From: Clostridia bacterium | GTDB lineage: Bacteria > Bacillota > Clostridia > Christensenellales > UBA1242 | Length of the DNA stretch: 34,567 nucleotides | Direction of reading: 5' to 3' | NCBI GenBank assembly: GCA_900767835.1 | Contig: CAAGAO010000027.1 | Location: 1 to 34,567 of the forward strand | In this document: positions 5,025 to 13,297 of the stretch, piece after piece | Layout of the letters: each line of letters begins with the position of its first letter | Position numbering within the stretch: position 1 is the first letter of the stretch | Notes under the pieces: generated by a model | Databases searched by the model: none | What the model was told of the DNA's origin: nothing | The model's input: only the letters and a program-made list of their open reading frames with translations | Program-made: the position numbers and the translations under genes

Positions 5025-7448
5025 TTAATTTTCGGTTGGTTCTTCTGGGACGATTTCGCCTATTTCAACATTAAAGGTGTCGCCTTGTTTATAATCAATT
5101 TCGTTAATTGAGCAAACGGCTTTTATATCAACTTCGGCTTGTTTTAAAAAGTCGGTAATGTTAGATGTGATTGTTACATCTTTAATAAATGTTTTAAGTG
5201 ACACTTTATTAACTGACTTAAATTGTCTTATAAGTGCAACAACATCAACAATCTTGTCACCATTTGCTATTAGTGATGCATCTATATCTTCGCCCAAATT
5301 CAAATATCCTGAAATATGAATTGATTTTTTACCTTCTTTTTCAGCATAGTAATCCATATATATTTCTTCGGTAATATGTGGAAGAACAGGAGCAAACATT
5401 TTTAGCATTCCTAGTAAAACATGGTAGCAAGCATATTTTGCGCTGTCGCATTTTTCTTGACCGTAAACATCTGGGTTGTATAGTCTTCTTTTTACAATTT
5501 CTACATAGTTATCGCAGAAATTCCAGAAGAATTTTTCAAGTTCGTTTAGGGCAAGGGCTATTTCGTATCTATCTAAAAATTTAATAAACCTATTGTATAA
5601 ATCTTTATATTTTTCAATTATCCATTTATCAATAATTTCTAAATTAACTTCTTTTGGTTCATAACCTTCTAAAAACGACAATACAAATTTGCTAACATTC
5701 CAAATTTTGTTTACCAGTTTTTTACCATTATCAAATTCAACAAAACTAAATGCTGTGTCTTTACCCAAAGTTAAACTATTTGCCCAATATCTTGTAACAT
5801 CGGCAGAATAGTTTTTGATTATGTCTTGTGGGGTGTTTTTACTATTGCCTTTTGATTTTGCAAGTTTAGAACCATCTTCGCTAGTAACATAACCAGAAAT
5901 CATAAGGTCTGTCCAAGGGAGTTTGTTGAAATGGTATAAACTTTTTGTGATTGTATAGAAGTCCCAAACACGAATATTGTCGTGTGCGTTTGGTCTTAAA
6001 TTCATTGGAACCATAGAATCATCTAAGCCTTTGCCTGTTGCAAGGTCGGTGCTTATTTGTGGAGTTAAAGAAGATGTAGCCCAAGTGTCCATAACATCAC
6101 TTTCTGGAATAAACTCATTGCAACCGCATTCGCAAGGGTGTTTTGGTTGGTGTTTTAATGGGTCAACTGGCAAATCTTCTTTATCGGCAAGAATAACCTT
6201 TCCGCAATTTTTACAATACCAAACTGGGAATGGTACGCCAAAATATCTTTGACGAGATATACACCAGTTCCAAGCCAAATTTTCTACCCAGTTTAAATAT
6301 CTCGCACGCATAGATTGTGGATGCCAATTCAATTTCATTCCTGCGTCATATAGTTCTTGTTTATGACTTAAAACATCAATAAACCATTGTCTTTTAACAG
6401 AAATTTCAATAGGTGTTCCGCAACGGTCGTGAGTTGATACTGCATGGGTGATGTTTTCTTGCTTAATTAATAAGTTATTTTCTTTTAATTTTTCAATTAC
6501 ATTGGCTCTTGCTTCAGCAATTTTTTGCCCTGCAAATTCTTTTGCAAGTTCGGTCATTCGACCATTATCGGTAAAGCATTTTTTAATTTCTAAATTGTGC
6601 TTTCTTTGCCACTCTTTATCAACAGTGTCACCAAAGGTACAGCACATAACCACGCCAGAACCTTTTTCTAGGTCAACCAAATCATCAGTTAAAACTGGAA
6701 CTTCATAACCAAAATATGGAACAACAAGTTTTTTATTCAAAAGATGTAAATTTTTTTCGTCTTTTGGATTAATAAACACACAAACAACACCGCAAAGCAT
6801 TTCTGGTCTTGTTGTGGCAACTGTAACATATTCGTTAGTACCAGCAATGTAAAATTTTAAATAGTTGAATGTGCTTTCAATTTCCTTATCTTCAAGTTCA
6901 GATTGAGCACAAGCGGTTTGACATTCTGTACACCAAAGTGCTGGCGCTTCTTGATGATAAATGTAGCCTTTTTTGTAAAGTTCAATAAAAGACTCTTGTG
7001 AAATTTTTTGAGTGCGTGGTGCTATTGATGAATAGTGAGTTTTTAAGTTACAACTAAAACCAGCCTTTTTGTATAAATCAAAAAATTCTTCTTCAAGTTT
7101 TTTTGTTTCGTCCATACAAATATTAATAAAGGTTTCTCTAGGTAACTCATATGCTCTTTTTTTAATAATCTTTTCAACATATCTTTCGGTTGGTAAACCA
7201 TTATCATCAAAACCAAAAGGGAAATAAACATTTTCGTCTTTCATTCTGTGATGTCTTGCAACGGTTTCTATATGCATATATGATGACAAATGCCCCATAT
7301 GAATTTTGCCATTGCATGTTGGTGGTGGCGTATCTATGGAATAAGTTTTTTTAGGACTTTCCTTTTCATATTTATATATATCATTATCAAACCAATAATT
7401 TTGCCACTTTTCTTCTTTTTCTAAATAATTATACTTTTTATCTAGCAT
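5025..7448 (-). CDS. valS: Valyl-tRNA synthetase, archaeal/rickettsial-type
   Basis: This cytoplasmic class I enzyme charges tRNA-Val. The 807 residues show the HIGH motif as HMGH (50-53) after PPPTCNGK, the editing domain with ATTRPEMLCG (about 211-220), a zinc ribbon (Cys412, 415, 439, 441/443) and the KMSKS loop as KLAKS (528-532). The stretches VMDTWATSSLTPQ and LRPNAHDNIRVWDFY are hallmarks of the ValS type known from archaea and Rickettsia rather than the usual Bacillota form, and the C-terminal coiled-coil arm of ordinary bacterial ValS is lacking. An AAGGG ribosome binding site supports the start. No T-box leader is visible. It is the last gene before the tRNA-fMet and mobile element. 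Confidence 0.95.
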   Translation of the reverse strand: MLDKKYNYLEKEEKWQNYWFDNDIYKYEKESPKKTYSIDTPPPTCNGKIHMGHLSSYMHIETVARHHRMKDENVYFPFGFDDNGLPTERYVEKIIKKRAYELPRETFINICMDETKKLEEEFFDLYKKAGFSCNLKTHYSSIAPRTQKISQESFIELYKKGYIYHQEAPALWCTECQTACAQSELEDKEIESTFNYLKFYIAGTNEYVTVATTRPEMLCGVVCVFINPKDEKNLHLLNKKLVVPYFGYEVPVLTDDLVDLEKGSGVVMCCTFGDTVDKEWQRKHNLEIKKCFTDNGRMTELAKEFAGQKIAEARANVIEKLKENNLLIKQENITHAVSTHDRCGTPIEISVKRQWFIDVLSHKQELYDAGMKLNWHPQSMRARYLNWVENLAWNWCISRQRYFGVPFPVWYCKNCGKVILADKEDLPVDPLKHQPKHPCECGCNEFIPESDVMDTWATSSLTPQISTDLATGKGLDDSMVPMNLRPNAHDNIRVWDFYTITKSLYHFNKLPWTDLMISGYVTSEDGSKLAKSKGNSKNTPQDIIKNYSADVTRYWANSLTLGKDTAFSFVEFDNGKKLVNKIWNVSKFVLSFLEGYEPKEVNLEIIDKWIIEKYKDLYNRFIKFLDRYEIALALNELEKFFWNFCDNYVEIVKRRLYNPDVYGQEKCDSAKYACYHVLLGMLKMFAPVLPHITEEIYMDYYAEKEGKKSIHISGYLNLGEDIDASLIANGDKIVDVVALIRQFKSVNKVSLKTFIKDVTITSNITDFLKQAEVDIKAVCSINEIDYKQGDTFNVEIGEIVPEEPTEN

Positions 7449-7638
7449 TGTATACCCTTCTTTTATTCTAAAATGCGTAATTTACACAAATCTACCAAAT
7501 AATTATATATTTTTCTCCCCATAAAATCAAGTAAAAATATATTGTTATAAAGATTGGAAATTAGATATGCCTTTTAAAACTTAAGAAGAAACAATTTTAA
7601 ACATATTTTTGTTTGAAATAAAACATACAACATCAAAA

Positions 7639-7663
7639 AAAACGGGAGTTTAATTCCCGTTTT
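7639..7663 (-). terminator. Terminator of the lysS transcript
   Basis: AAAACGGGA (7639-7647) and TCCCGTTTT (7655-7663) form a 9-bp stem with a 7-nt loop, followed on the minus strand by a T run. It lies about 245 bases after the lysS stop; the tandem repeats lie in between. Confidence 0.8.
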
Positions 7664-7735
7664 CAAGTATGCAAAAAGTGTTTTTCTTTTTACTTTCTTT
7701 ATTAATTTTTCGCCACCGCTCATAATTTGTAACTT

Positions 7736-7889
7736 TAATTCTAGTGGCGTAAGCAAAGGCTTTGTGGGTTACTAAAATTTGAGTTGTAAAAGCATAGGTT
7801 TTGTGCGTGATTAAATTGTATTTGTAAAAACAAAGATTTGTGAGTGACTTTAATTCTAGTTGTATGAGTAAAGGTTTGTGAGTTGAAAA
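7736..7889. repeat. Four degenerate 38-39-nt tandem repeats in the lysS 3' region
   Basis: Units start near 7736, 7774, 7813 and 7851 and share a core like GTTGTAAAAGCATAGG followed by TTTTGTG. A decayed fifth unit precedes them. The same unit recurs downstream of ileS (23740-23828). On the minus strand the array is open and would read as 13-residue repeats (THKAFAYATRIKV-like), but I see no good start with a ribosome binding site, so I treat it as untranslated. The rest of the gap 7449-7735 holds only the terminator. Confidence 0.7.
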
Positions 7890-7909
7890 GGTTTGCAATT
7901 TACCTTATT

Positions 7910-9379
7910 TTATTTCATAATTGGGAATAGTACAACATCTCTAACTGATGGTTGGTTATAGATTAGCATTAAAAGTCTATCTAGTCCGCAACCAAGCCCT
8001 GAAATTGGAGGCATACCATGTTCCATTGCAAGCATAAAGCCTTCGTCTAGGTCCATAGTTTCATCATCGCCTTGTTTCTTTGCTTCAAGTTGTGCTTCAA
8101 AAGCAGATCGTTGTTGTATAGGGTTTACAAGTTCGGAATATGCTTTGCAAAGTTCTGTTCCCATAACAACTACTTGGAAAACATCAATAATTCTAGAATC
8201 TTTATCATTGCGTCTTGCAAGTGGAATTAACACTGCTGGGTAGTTATAAAGAATGGTAGGTTGAACAATATTTTCGCGAATTTTCTTTTTATAAATAAAG
8301 TCTATAATTTGGCTAACTGATTTATAGTCTGCTAAATCTTGCATTGTAAACAAACCGATTTCGACAACTTTATTTTTTAACTCTATAGGGTCGGTATAAT
8401 CTAAGAAATCAAAACCTAAAACCTCTCGCATTGTTTCAACATAGTTAATTCTATCAAAATTTTCTTTGCCAAAATCTAATGTTACGCCATCTTTTTCTAT
8501 TGTTGTTTTACCTGTTAATTCTAAAAGTAAATTTTTGATAAAACCTTGAAAGAATTTGATGTTGTCTTCAAAATTCCAGTATGATGCGTACCATTCAACT
8601 TGTGTAAACTCTTGCAAATGTTGAGTGTCCATACCTTCGTTACGGAAACATTTTGCAACTTCAAAAACTCTATCAAAACCACCGGCAATACATTGTTTAA
8701 GATATGTCTCTGGAGCAATACGCAAATTAAGATCTTTGTCTAACGCGTTATGGTGTGTAAAGAAAGGTCTTGCACTTGCACCGCAAACTGCAGTTTGTAA
8801 GATTGGAGTTTCCACTTCTAAGAAACCGTTCTCACCCAAATATTTTCTTATAAAGGCAAGTAATTTACTTCTGCCTAAAAACACCTTACGGGCTTCTTCG
8901 TTAGAAATTAAATCTAGATATCTTTGACGATATTTTGATTCTTGGTCAACTAGTCCGTGAAATTTTTCTGGTAGTGGTCTTAAAGCTTTAGAAAGCAAAG
9001 TTACCTTGTATGCTCTTACGGTTATTTCGCCCGTTTGAGTTGTATAAAGTTCGCCTTCAACCCCGACGAAATCGCCAATATCTATCATTTTTTTGTAAAA
9101 GTCATATGCTTCTTGATCAAGTTCGTTTACGCCAACACTAACTTGAATTTTTGCTTCTAAATCTCTTATTTGCATAAAACCGAACTTACCCATAACTCTA
9201 CGGAAGATTATTCTACCCGCTATGCGAACCTTAGTACCATCGCCTAAAGTTCTTGTTTCTTTAATTGTGTTTGTGCGGTCAAATTTTTCTTTATAGACAA
9301 TTTCCCCGTTATTTTGTAATGTATTTATTTTTTCTTTTCTAATATCAAACTCGTTAGATAAATTTTGTGTATTTTCCAT
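7910..9379 (-). CDS. lysS: Lysyl-tRNA synthetase, class II
   Basis: This cytoplasmic enzyme charges tRNA-Lys. The 489 residues match the usual bacterial LysS length. An N-terminal OB-fold anticodon-binding domain (about 45-145, with VRIAGRIIFRRVMGKFGF) is followed by the class II catalytic core. Motif 1 lies around FLEVETPILQ, motif 2 is FEVAKCFRNEG, and motif 3 is GLGCGLDRLLML from residue 461, which carries the ATP-binding arginine. The start lies just downstream of the acyltransferase gene (90 bp gap) in the same direction, so co-transcription is possible. Its 3' region carries an unusual tandem repeat array before the terminator. Confidence 0.97.
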   Translation of the reverse strand: MENTQNLSNEFDIRKEKINTLQNNGEIVYKEKFDRTNTIKETRTLGDGTKVRIAGRIIFRRVMGKFGFMQIRDLEAKIQVSVGVNELDQEAYDFYKKMIDIGDFVGVEGELYTTQTGEITVRAYKVTLLSKALRPLPEKFHGLVDQESKYRQRYLDLISNEEARKVFLGRSKLLAFIRKYLGENGFLEVETPILQTAVCGASARPFFTHHNALDKDLNLRIAPETYLKQCIAGGFDRVFEVAKCFRNEGMDTQHLQEFTQVEWYASYWNFEDNIKFFQGFIKNLLLELTGKTTIEKDGVTLDFGKENFDRINYVETMREVLGFDFLDYTDPIELKNKVVEIGLFTMQDLADYKSVSQIIDFIYKKKIRENIVQPTILYNYPAVLIPLARRNDKDSRIIDVFQVVVMGTELCKAYSELVNPIQQRSAFEAQLEAKKQGDDETMDLDEGFMLAMEHGMPPISGLGCGLDRLLMLIYNQPSVRDVVLFPIMK

Positions 9380-9469
9380 ATTTTCCCTTTTATTTTAATA
9401 AATTAAAATACAAATTTTAATATTTTTATAATTTTTTCATAATTATTTATTAATTTTTTACCTGTTGTA

Positions 9470-10594
9470 TTAAACTAATTTTTTAACATATGCTCTGCGT
9501 CTTCTATGTTTGTCATGGTCAAAATATTGCCAAATACCATTTATTTTCATATTATCCTCTAAACAAACATTTGTTTCGCAATATTCAATGCCTTCTTTTT
9601 CCATATTATCCATTAAATATTTAACCGCCATAGCACCTACACCTTCGTTTGCATAATCTGGGCGTACACCAATTATTGCAAAATCAACAATTTTTGGAGA
9701 TTTTAATGCTTTTAGAACTCTAAATATTGCTGGTAAGGTTAATCTGCCTTTTGATTTATACAATGCTTCGTTTAATTGTGGAATAGAAACACCAAAGCAC
9801 ACAACCTCATCTTTTTCATTGACAATTACAAACATAAAACGCAAATTCAAAAATGCTTTAAACTGAGCAATTAATTGTTTTTTTGCATCTTCAGTATATG
9901 GTACAACACCATAAAGCGGACTATATGCTTTATCTAGAACATCTAAAATGCCGTCTTTATATTTTTTTATGAACTCATTTTTGTTTTTTGCCGTTGCAAA
10001 TTTTAAGTTATATCTTTTTGCAACAATGTCAGCAATTCTATCAACTCTTTCATTTCTTTCTTTTGGTGGATAAATTCTTCTTTCTATCCAATCGGTTTCT
10101 TTTCTATAACCACACGCTTCTATTAAATCTTTGTAATAATCATAGTTATATCTTTCTTCAAAAGTGCAACGCTTATCAAAACCTTCAACAATTAAACCCT
10201 CACAGTCTAAATCGTTAAAACCTAGCGGACCATGGATTACTTCCATACCTTTTTCTTTTGCCCATTTTTCCCCAGCATCAAAAAGCGCTTTGGCAACATT
10301 TACATCATTGATGCAATCAAAACGCGTAAAACGAACTCGCTTTTCATTAACTTTTGCATTGTACAATTTTTGAATAATAACAGCAAGCCTACCTGCAACT
10401 TCGCCATCTTTGTATGCCAAATATGTTGCCACTTCACAATCTTTATATGCTAAATTTTTTTTAGGATTAAACATATTAAGTTCGTCCATTCTAAGCGGAT
10501 AAGAGTATTCTTCGCAATTTTTATATAATTTTGTTGGAAAATCAACAAATGTCTTTATGTCTTTTTTACTATGTATTTCTTTAACTTCTATCAT
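9470..10594 (-). CDS. YghO/bCerS-family GNAT-fold acyltransferase (candidate ceramide synthase)
   Basis: The 374-residue protein has the pattern of the YghO-type family: FPTKLYKNCEEYSYPLR near the start, NPKKNLAYKDCEVATYLA, DGEVAGRLAVII, then GMEVIHGPLGFNDLDCEG and YNYDYYKDLIEACGYRKETD in the middle, and a second GNAT-like half with IGVRPDYANEGVGAMAVKYL. From memory, bacterial ceramide synthase (bCerS of Caulobacter) belongs to this family, which transfers an acyl chain to a long-chain amino ketone. The window also encodes an Spt-like enzyme and a CerR-like SDR, which raises the likelihood of that role. The substrate is not proved by sequence; a general N-acyltransferase is the alternative. 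No membrane segment. It lies between lysS and a CYTH-like gene, all leftward. Confidence 0.7.
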   Translation of the reverse strand: MIEVKEIHSKKDIKTFVDFPTKLYKNCEEYSYPLRMDELNMFNPKKNLAYKDCEVATYLAYKDGEVAGRLAVIIQKLYNAKVNEKRVRFTRFDCINDVNVAKALFDAGEKWAKEKGMEVIHGPLGFNDLDCEGLIVEGFDKRCTFEERYNYDYYKDLIEACGYRKETDWIERRIYPPKERNERVDRIADIVAKRYNLKFATAKNKNEFIKKYKDGILDVLDKAYSPLYGVVPYTEDAKKQLIAQFKAFLNLRFMFVIVNEKDEVVCFGVSIPQLNEALYKSKGRLTLPAIFRVLKALKSPKIVDFAIIGVRPDYANEGVGAMAVKYLMDNMEKEGIEYCETNVCLEDNMKINGIWQYFDHDKHRRRRAYVKKLV

Positions 10595-10782
10595 TTTGTA
10601 CCTACTTTAAAAACAAGTATACAATAATTTAAGATATTTTACAACTAATTTAAAATAGTTAATTATTTTAAACAAAACTAATATTTTGAATATAATTTCG
10701 ACCTGTGATTACAAAATAATCACAAAAGAATTTTAGCATAAGTTACACCCTATTTGCTTTGCTTGTAATATCCATAAAAAAA

Positions 10783-10808
10783 CACCATTTTTAGTACAAA
10801 AATGAGTG
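10783..10808 (-). terminator. Terminator of the CYTH-like gene
   Basis: CACCATTTTT (10783-10792) pairs with AAAAATG-A-GTG (10798-10808), one bulged base, 5-nt loop. On the minus strand it is followed by seven T residues. It lies 26 bases after the stop at 10835. Confidence 0.7.
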
Positions 10809-10834
10809 CTTTTAACTTATATTTAATATTTGTT

Positions 10835-11569
10835 TTAAAACTTAACTTGTTTCTTTTTCTCTTTTGGTTTCTTCTCAATAATTATTGGTTTTGTTACTTT
10901 TACTGCCCAGTCGTATTGGCTTTCATCTATAGGTATAAGGTCTTTACAATTTTTTTGAATCAAATTGTTAAACTCCAAAAAATCATTTTTATATAATTCG
11001 ACATTACCTTCTAATTTGATTGTCATACTTTGAACTTTATACTTTCGGTTGGTTTCAAAATTTCTAACTTGTTTATTTTCAAGAGCAACTCTTGCACGCA
11101 TACCTGTTCCGCTAACAAGTTCGTATACTTGAGCGAAAATGACAACTCCCATTGTTGGGACTGCACTATTTATAATATTTTCCAAATCAACAGAAAATGG
11201 CGTTGAGTAAAGCGAAGTTATTCCGTCTTTTATATAGAATGCATGGTCTGAAAGTTTATCGCCATAACCAACCTTGTGAACAAAAACTTCTTTGTTTAAT
11301 TTGTTTAAAATTTTAGATAAACTTTTTGCTGTTTCGACTTTAAAAAACACATTGCTACCTTCCTCAAATCTAGAAAGAATGATTCCAGATTTTGTTAAAA
11401 GATGTGCTGGAGTATCGTAATATGTTTCTTTACAATTATCCCCATCAATATAATTTAATTTTTGAAATTTTAAACCATTGGCAAAACTTAAAAAGTTTTT
11501 GAATGCTTTTTCATCAACCGCTTCGTATTTTTTTGTTGTTTCTGTGTTTATTTTAACATAATACCCCAT
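10835..11569 (-). CDS. CYTH-like (triphosphate tunnel fold) protein, divergent
   Basis: I choose the ATG at 11569 because AAGGAG stands at ideal spacing before it; a frame extension to 11596 has none. The 244-residue protein resembles the CYTH/triphosphate tunnel metalloenzyme fold: TYYDTPAHLLTKSGIILSRF followed by GSNVFFKVE matches the family pattern YYDTxxxxLxxxGxxLRxR...K. The usual N-terminal ExExK motif is not clear (KINTETTKKY), so catalytic activity on triphosphates or polyphosphate is uncertain. The C-terminus is lysine-rich (EKKPKEKKKQVKF). It lies upstream of the acyltransferase gene but is separated from it by a terminator, so it is a single-gene unit. Confidence 0.5.
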   Translation of the reverse strand: MGYYVKINTETTKKYEAVDEKAFKNFLSFANGLKFQKLNYIDGDNCKETYYDTPAHLLTKSGIILSRFEEGSNVFFKVETAKSLSKILNKLNKEVFVHKVGYGDKLSDHAFYIKDGITSLYSTPFSVDLENIINSAVPTMGVVIFAQVYELVSGTGMRARVALENKQVRNFETNRKYKVQSMTIKLEGNVELYKNDFLEFNNLIQKNCKDLIPIDESQYDWAVKVTKPIIIEKKPKEKKKQVKF

Positions 11570-11699
11570 AAATTTCTCCTTAGCATTTTGCCACAAAAAT
11601 TAATTTTTTATATTTATTTTGTTAATTATTTTTAATTGTTTAAATATATATTATTATATTATCAATATTCAATAAAATAATCAAATAAAAATTAATATT

Positions 11700-12383
11700 T
11701 TAACAAAAGGATTTATATTTTTGCCCATTTGTTAAATTTGTTTTTTCGGTTTCGGTTGAATTTACAAAGACTGCTTTAATTGTCGCATTTACTATAATTT
11801 CCCCGCTTTGCTCATACGAATTTGTATAGACGCAAGTGCTTATAATTGCTTTTAATGTAAGATTATTGTCTAGTGCTTGTGCTTTTTTTATTGCATTTTC
11901 TTTTGCATTTGTTAATGCTTGTGAATATAAATTGCTTTCATCATCTATTGAATAGTCCACACCATTAAAACTTACATTTCCACTTTTACTGGCTTGTTCA
12001 ATGAGGCTATTTACACTTTCTAAGTCTTTTGTTTTTATATTTATTCCGCAAGAAAACTCGTATGTTTTTAGTGACTCGTTATATCTTGGATAGCAAGAAC
12101 TATAGGTGATATAAACTAAGTTATTTTCACTTTTCTCTTTTGCCTTGTTTGAAAGCGTTTCAAATGTTTGATTAATCTCATTTTGTCCTTTGTCAAAATC
12201 TTCACTTGTGACATTTACATAAAAATGCAAGACTGCGGTTGTTGCTGTAGTTTCCGCCTTGCCTTCCCCCTCAACAATTAGCATCTGTAGGTTAGAATCA
12301 GCATAAACTGAACTACTTGATATACCACATAAACACAAAATTAAAGCCACACAACTAATTATACAAATTAATATTTTTTTCAT
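11700..12383 (-). CDS. Secreted SIMPL-domain (DUF541) protein
   Basis: The 227-residue protein starts with a signal peptide (MKKILICIISCVALILCLCG, cleavage near VYA-DS at about residue 29). The rest is a SIMPL domain: LIVEGEGKAETTATTAVLHF at the start, and the helix ALTNAKENAIKKAQAL typical of the family near residue 160. SIMPL proteins are exported; their biochemical role is largely unknown, and OMP28 and BP26 belong to the family. A strong AAAGGGGG ribosome binding site supports the start. The gene is divergent from the SUFU gene at 12489; a 9-bp inverted repeat (12401-12409/12424-12432) lies between them. Confidence 0.85.
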   Translation of the reverse strand: MKKILICIISCVALILCLCGISSSSVYADSNLQMLIVEGEGKAETTATTAVLHFYVNVTSEDFDKGQNEINQTFETLSNKAKEKSENNLVYITYSSCYPRYNESLKTYEFSCGINIKTKDLESVNSLIEQASKSGNVSFNGVDYSIDDESNLYSQALTNAKENAIKKAQALDNNLTLKAIISTCVYTNSYEQSGEIIVNATIKAVFVNSTETEKTNLTNGQKYKSFC

Positions 12384-12441
12384 ATTTTCCCCCTTTTATA
12401 GAATATTTTGATTAATTAAAAATAAAATATTCGCAAATTTT

Positions 12442-12470
12442 TTGACTATTTTTGTAATTAATATTAATAT
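12442..12470 (+). promoter_or_regulatory. Probable promoter of the SUFU-family gene
   Basis: TTGACT (12442-12447), 17 bp, TAATAT (12465-12470). The inverted repeat GAATATTTT/AAAATATTC at 12401-12432 just upstream could be an operator shared with the divergent SIMPL gene. Confidence 0.45.
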
Positions 12471-12488
12471 TTTCAAAAGAGGTTACGA

Positions 12489-13103
12489 ATGAAAGTAAAA
12501 GAAATGATTAAATTTACAAACCATATGGATAAGTATTTAAATCAAGAATGCAAAATGGTAATGGACGGAATAATTGACACGCCAAAACTTCATGTTGATG
12601 TTTTGATATATGAACCAACCGACAATATGCCGTTTTGGAAATTAATAACTATGGGTTATAGCGATTACAAAATGCCACACCAAAAAGGCGGAATGCTTTG
12701 CAATCGTAATGAATATATGATATTTTTTAACAAAAACATTGATGTATCTCCTCAAAGTAAAGAATTGGGATTTTATATTGATTGCTTGATGAATACTGGT
12801 ATGGCTTCATATGAATTAAAGGAATATATTTCTTATGCACACGACATAAAATTTGATATGCCGGATAGCGAAATGGTTGCGTCTATGTTGATTTTCCCAG
12901 AGGTAATAAGAGACTCTGGAGTTTTAAAATGTAAACTTGGAGCATTTAAAACTTGTGCTTGCTTGCAAGTTATGCCTATTACTCAAATTGAATATGAACT
13001 ACTCTGTGAAAAATCGTCTTTTTGGCTTAATGATAATCGTTTTTATTGCTCTGACGATATGACAAAATGTCACTATTTGGCTGAAAAATTTAGGACCTTT
13101 TAA
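12489..13103 (+). CDS. SUFU (suppressor of fused) family protein
   Basis: The 204-residue soluble protein matches the bacterial SUFU family: HVDVLIYEPTDNMPFWKLIT followed by MGYSDYKMP is the family signature (VxxYxPTxxxPxxxLxTxGMSD). The C-terminal half continues with VMPITQIEYELLCEKS, typical of these proteins. Bacterial SUFU proteins are often found as immunity or toxin-associated proteins, but many are isolated and uncharacterised. The start has AGAGG at good spacing. It is the only plus-strand gene between the integrase and cls. A bidirectional terminator-like element separates it from the convergent DUF4132 gene. Confidence 0.8.
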   Translation: MKVKEMIKFTNHMDKYLNQECKMVMDGIIDTPKLHVDVLIYEPTDNMPFWKLITMGYSDYKMPHQKGGMLCNRNEYMIFFNKNIDVSPQSKELGFYIDCLMNTGMASYELKEYISYAHDIKFDMPDSEMVASMLIFPEVIRDSGVLKCKLGAFKTCACLQVMPITQIEYELLCEKSSFWLNDNRFYCSDDMTKCHYLAEKFRTF

Positions 13104-13197
13104 AACTCAAATTTGTTTTTTTATCAATAAAAGGACAAGTTTAAAGTATTATTAATCTAAACATTTTGTTTCTCTTATATTATTTTTTATAATCACA

Positions 13198-13286
13198 AAA
13201 AATAGGAAGTGTTTGCTTTATGCAAATGAAATTGTATCTATACAATTTCAAAATTTTACTTTTGTAAAATTTTACTTCCTATTTTT
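13198..13286. repeat. Cloverleaf-like inverted-repeat element A, acts as bidirectional terminator
   Basis: A 13-bp outer stem (13198-13210 with 13274-13286) encloses three hairpins: TTTGC/GCAAA (13212-13226), GAAATTGTA/TACAATTTC (13228-13249) and AAAATTTTAC/GTAAAATTTT (13250-13273). The hairpins are packed with one or no bases between them. The outer stem is followed by a T run on both strands and lies between convergent genes ending at 13103 and 13298, so it probably terminates both. Confidence 0.8.
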
Positions 13287-13297
13287 GCGTATTCTTA

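Noticed and set aside
7449..7640. T-box leader upstream of valS, as common for Bacillota synthetase genes
   Set aside because: No T-box core (TGGNACC-like) or antiterminator/terminator pair could be found before valS, lysS or ileS.
7736..7889. CRISPR array
   Set aside because: The units are contiguous and degenerate with no unique spacers, and no cas genes are in the window.
7650..7898. Minus-strand open frame of 82 codons with 13-residue repeats (THKAFAYATRIKV-like)
   Set aside because: No ribosome binding site before its ATG, it overlaps the lysS terminator hairpin, and the unit length drifts between 38 and 39 nt, which breaks frame elsewhere. Treated as untranslated repeats.
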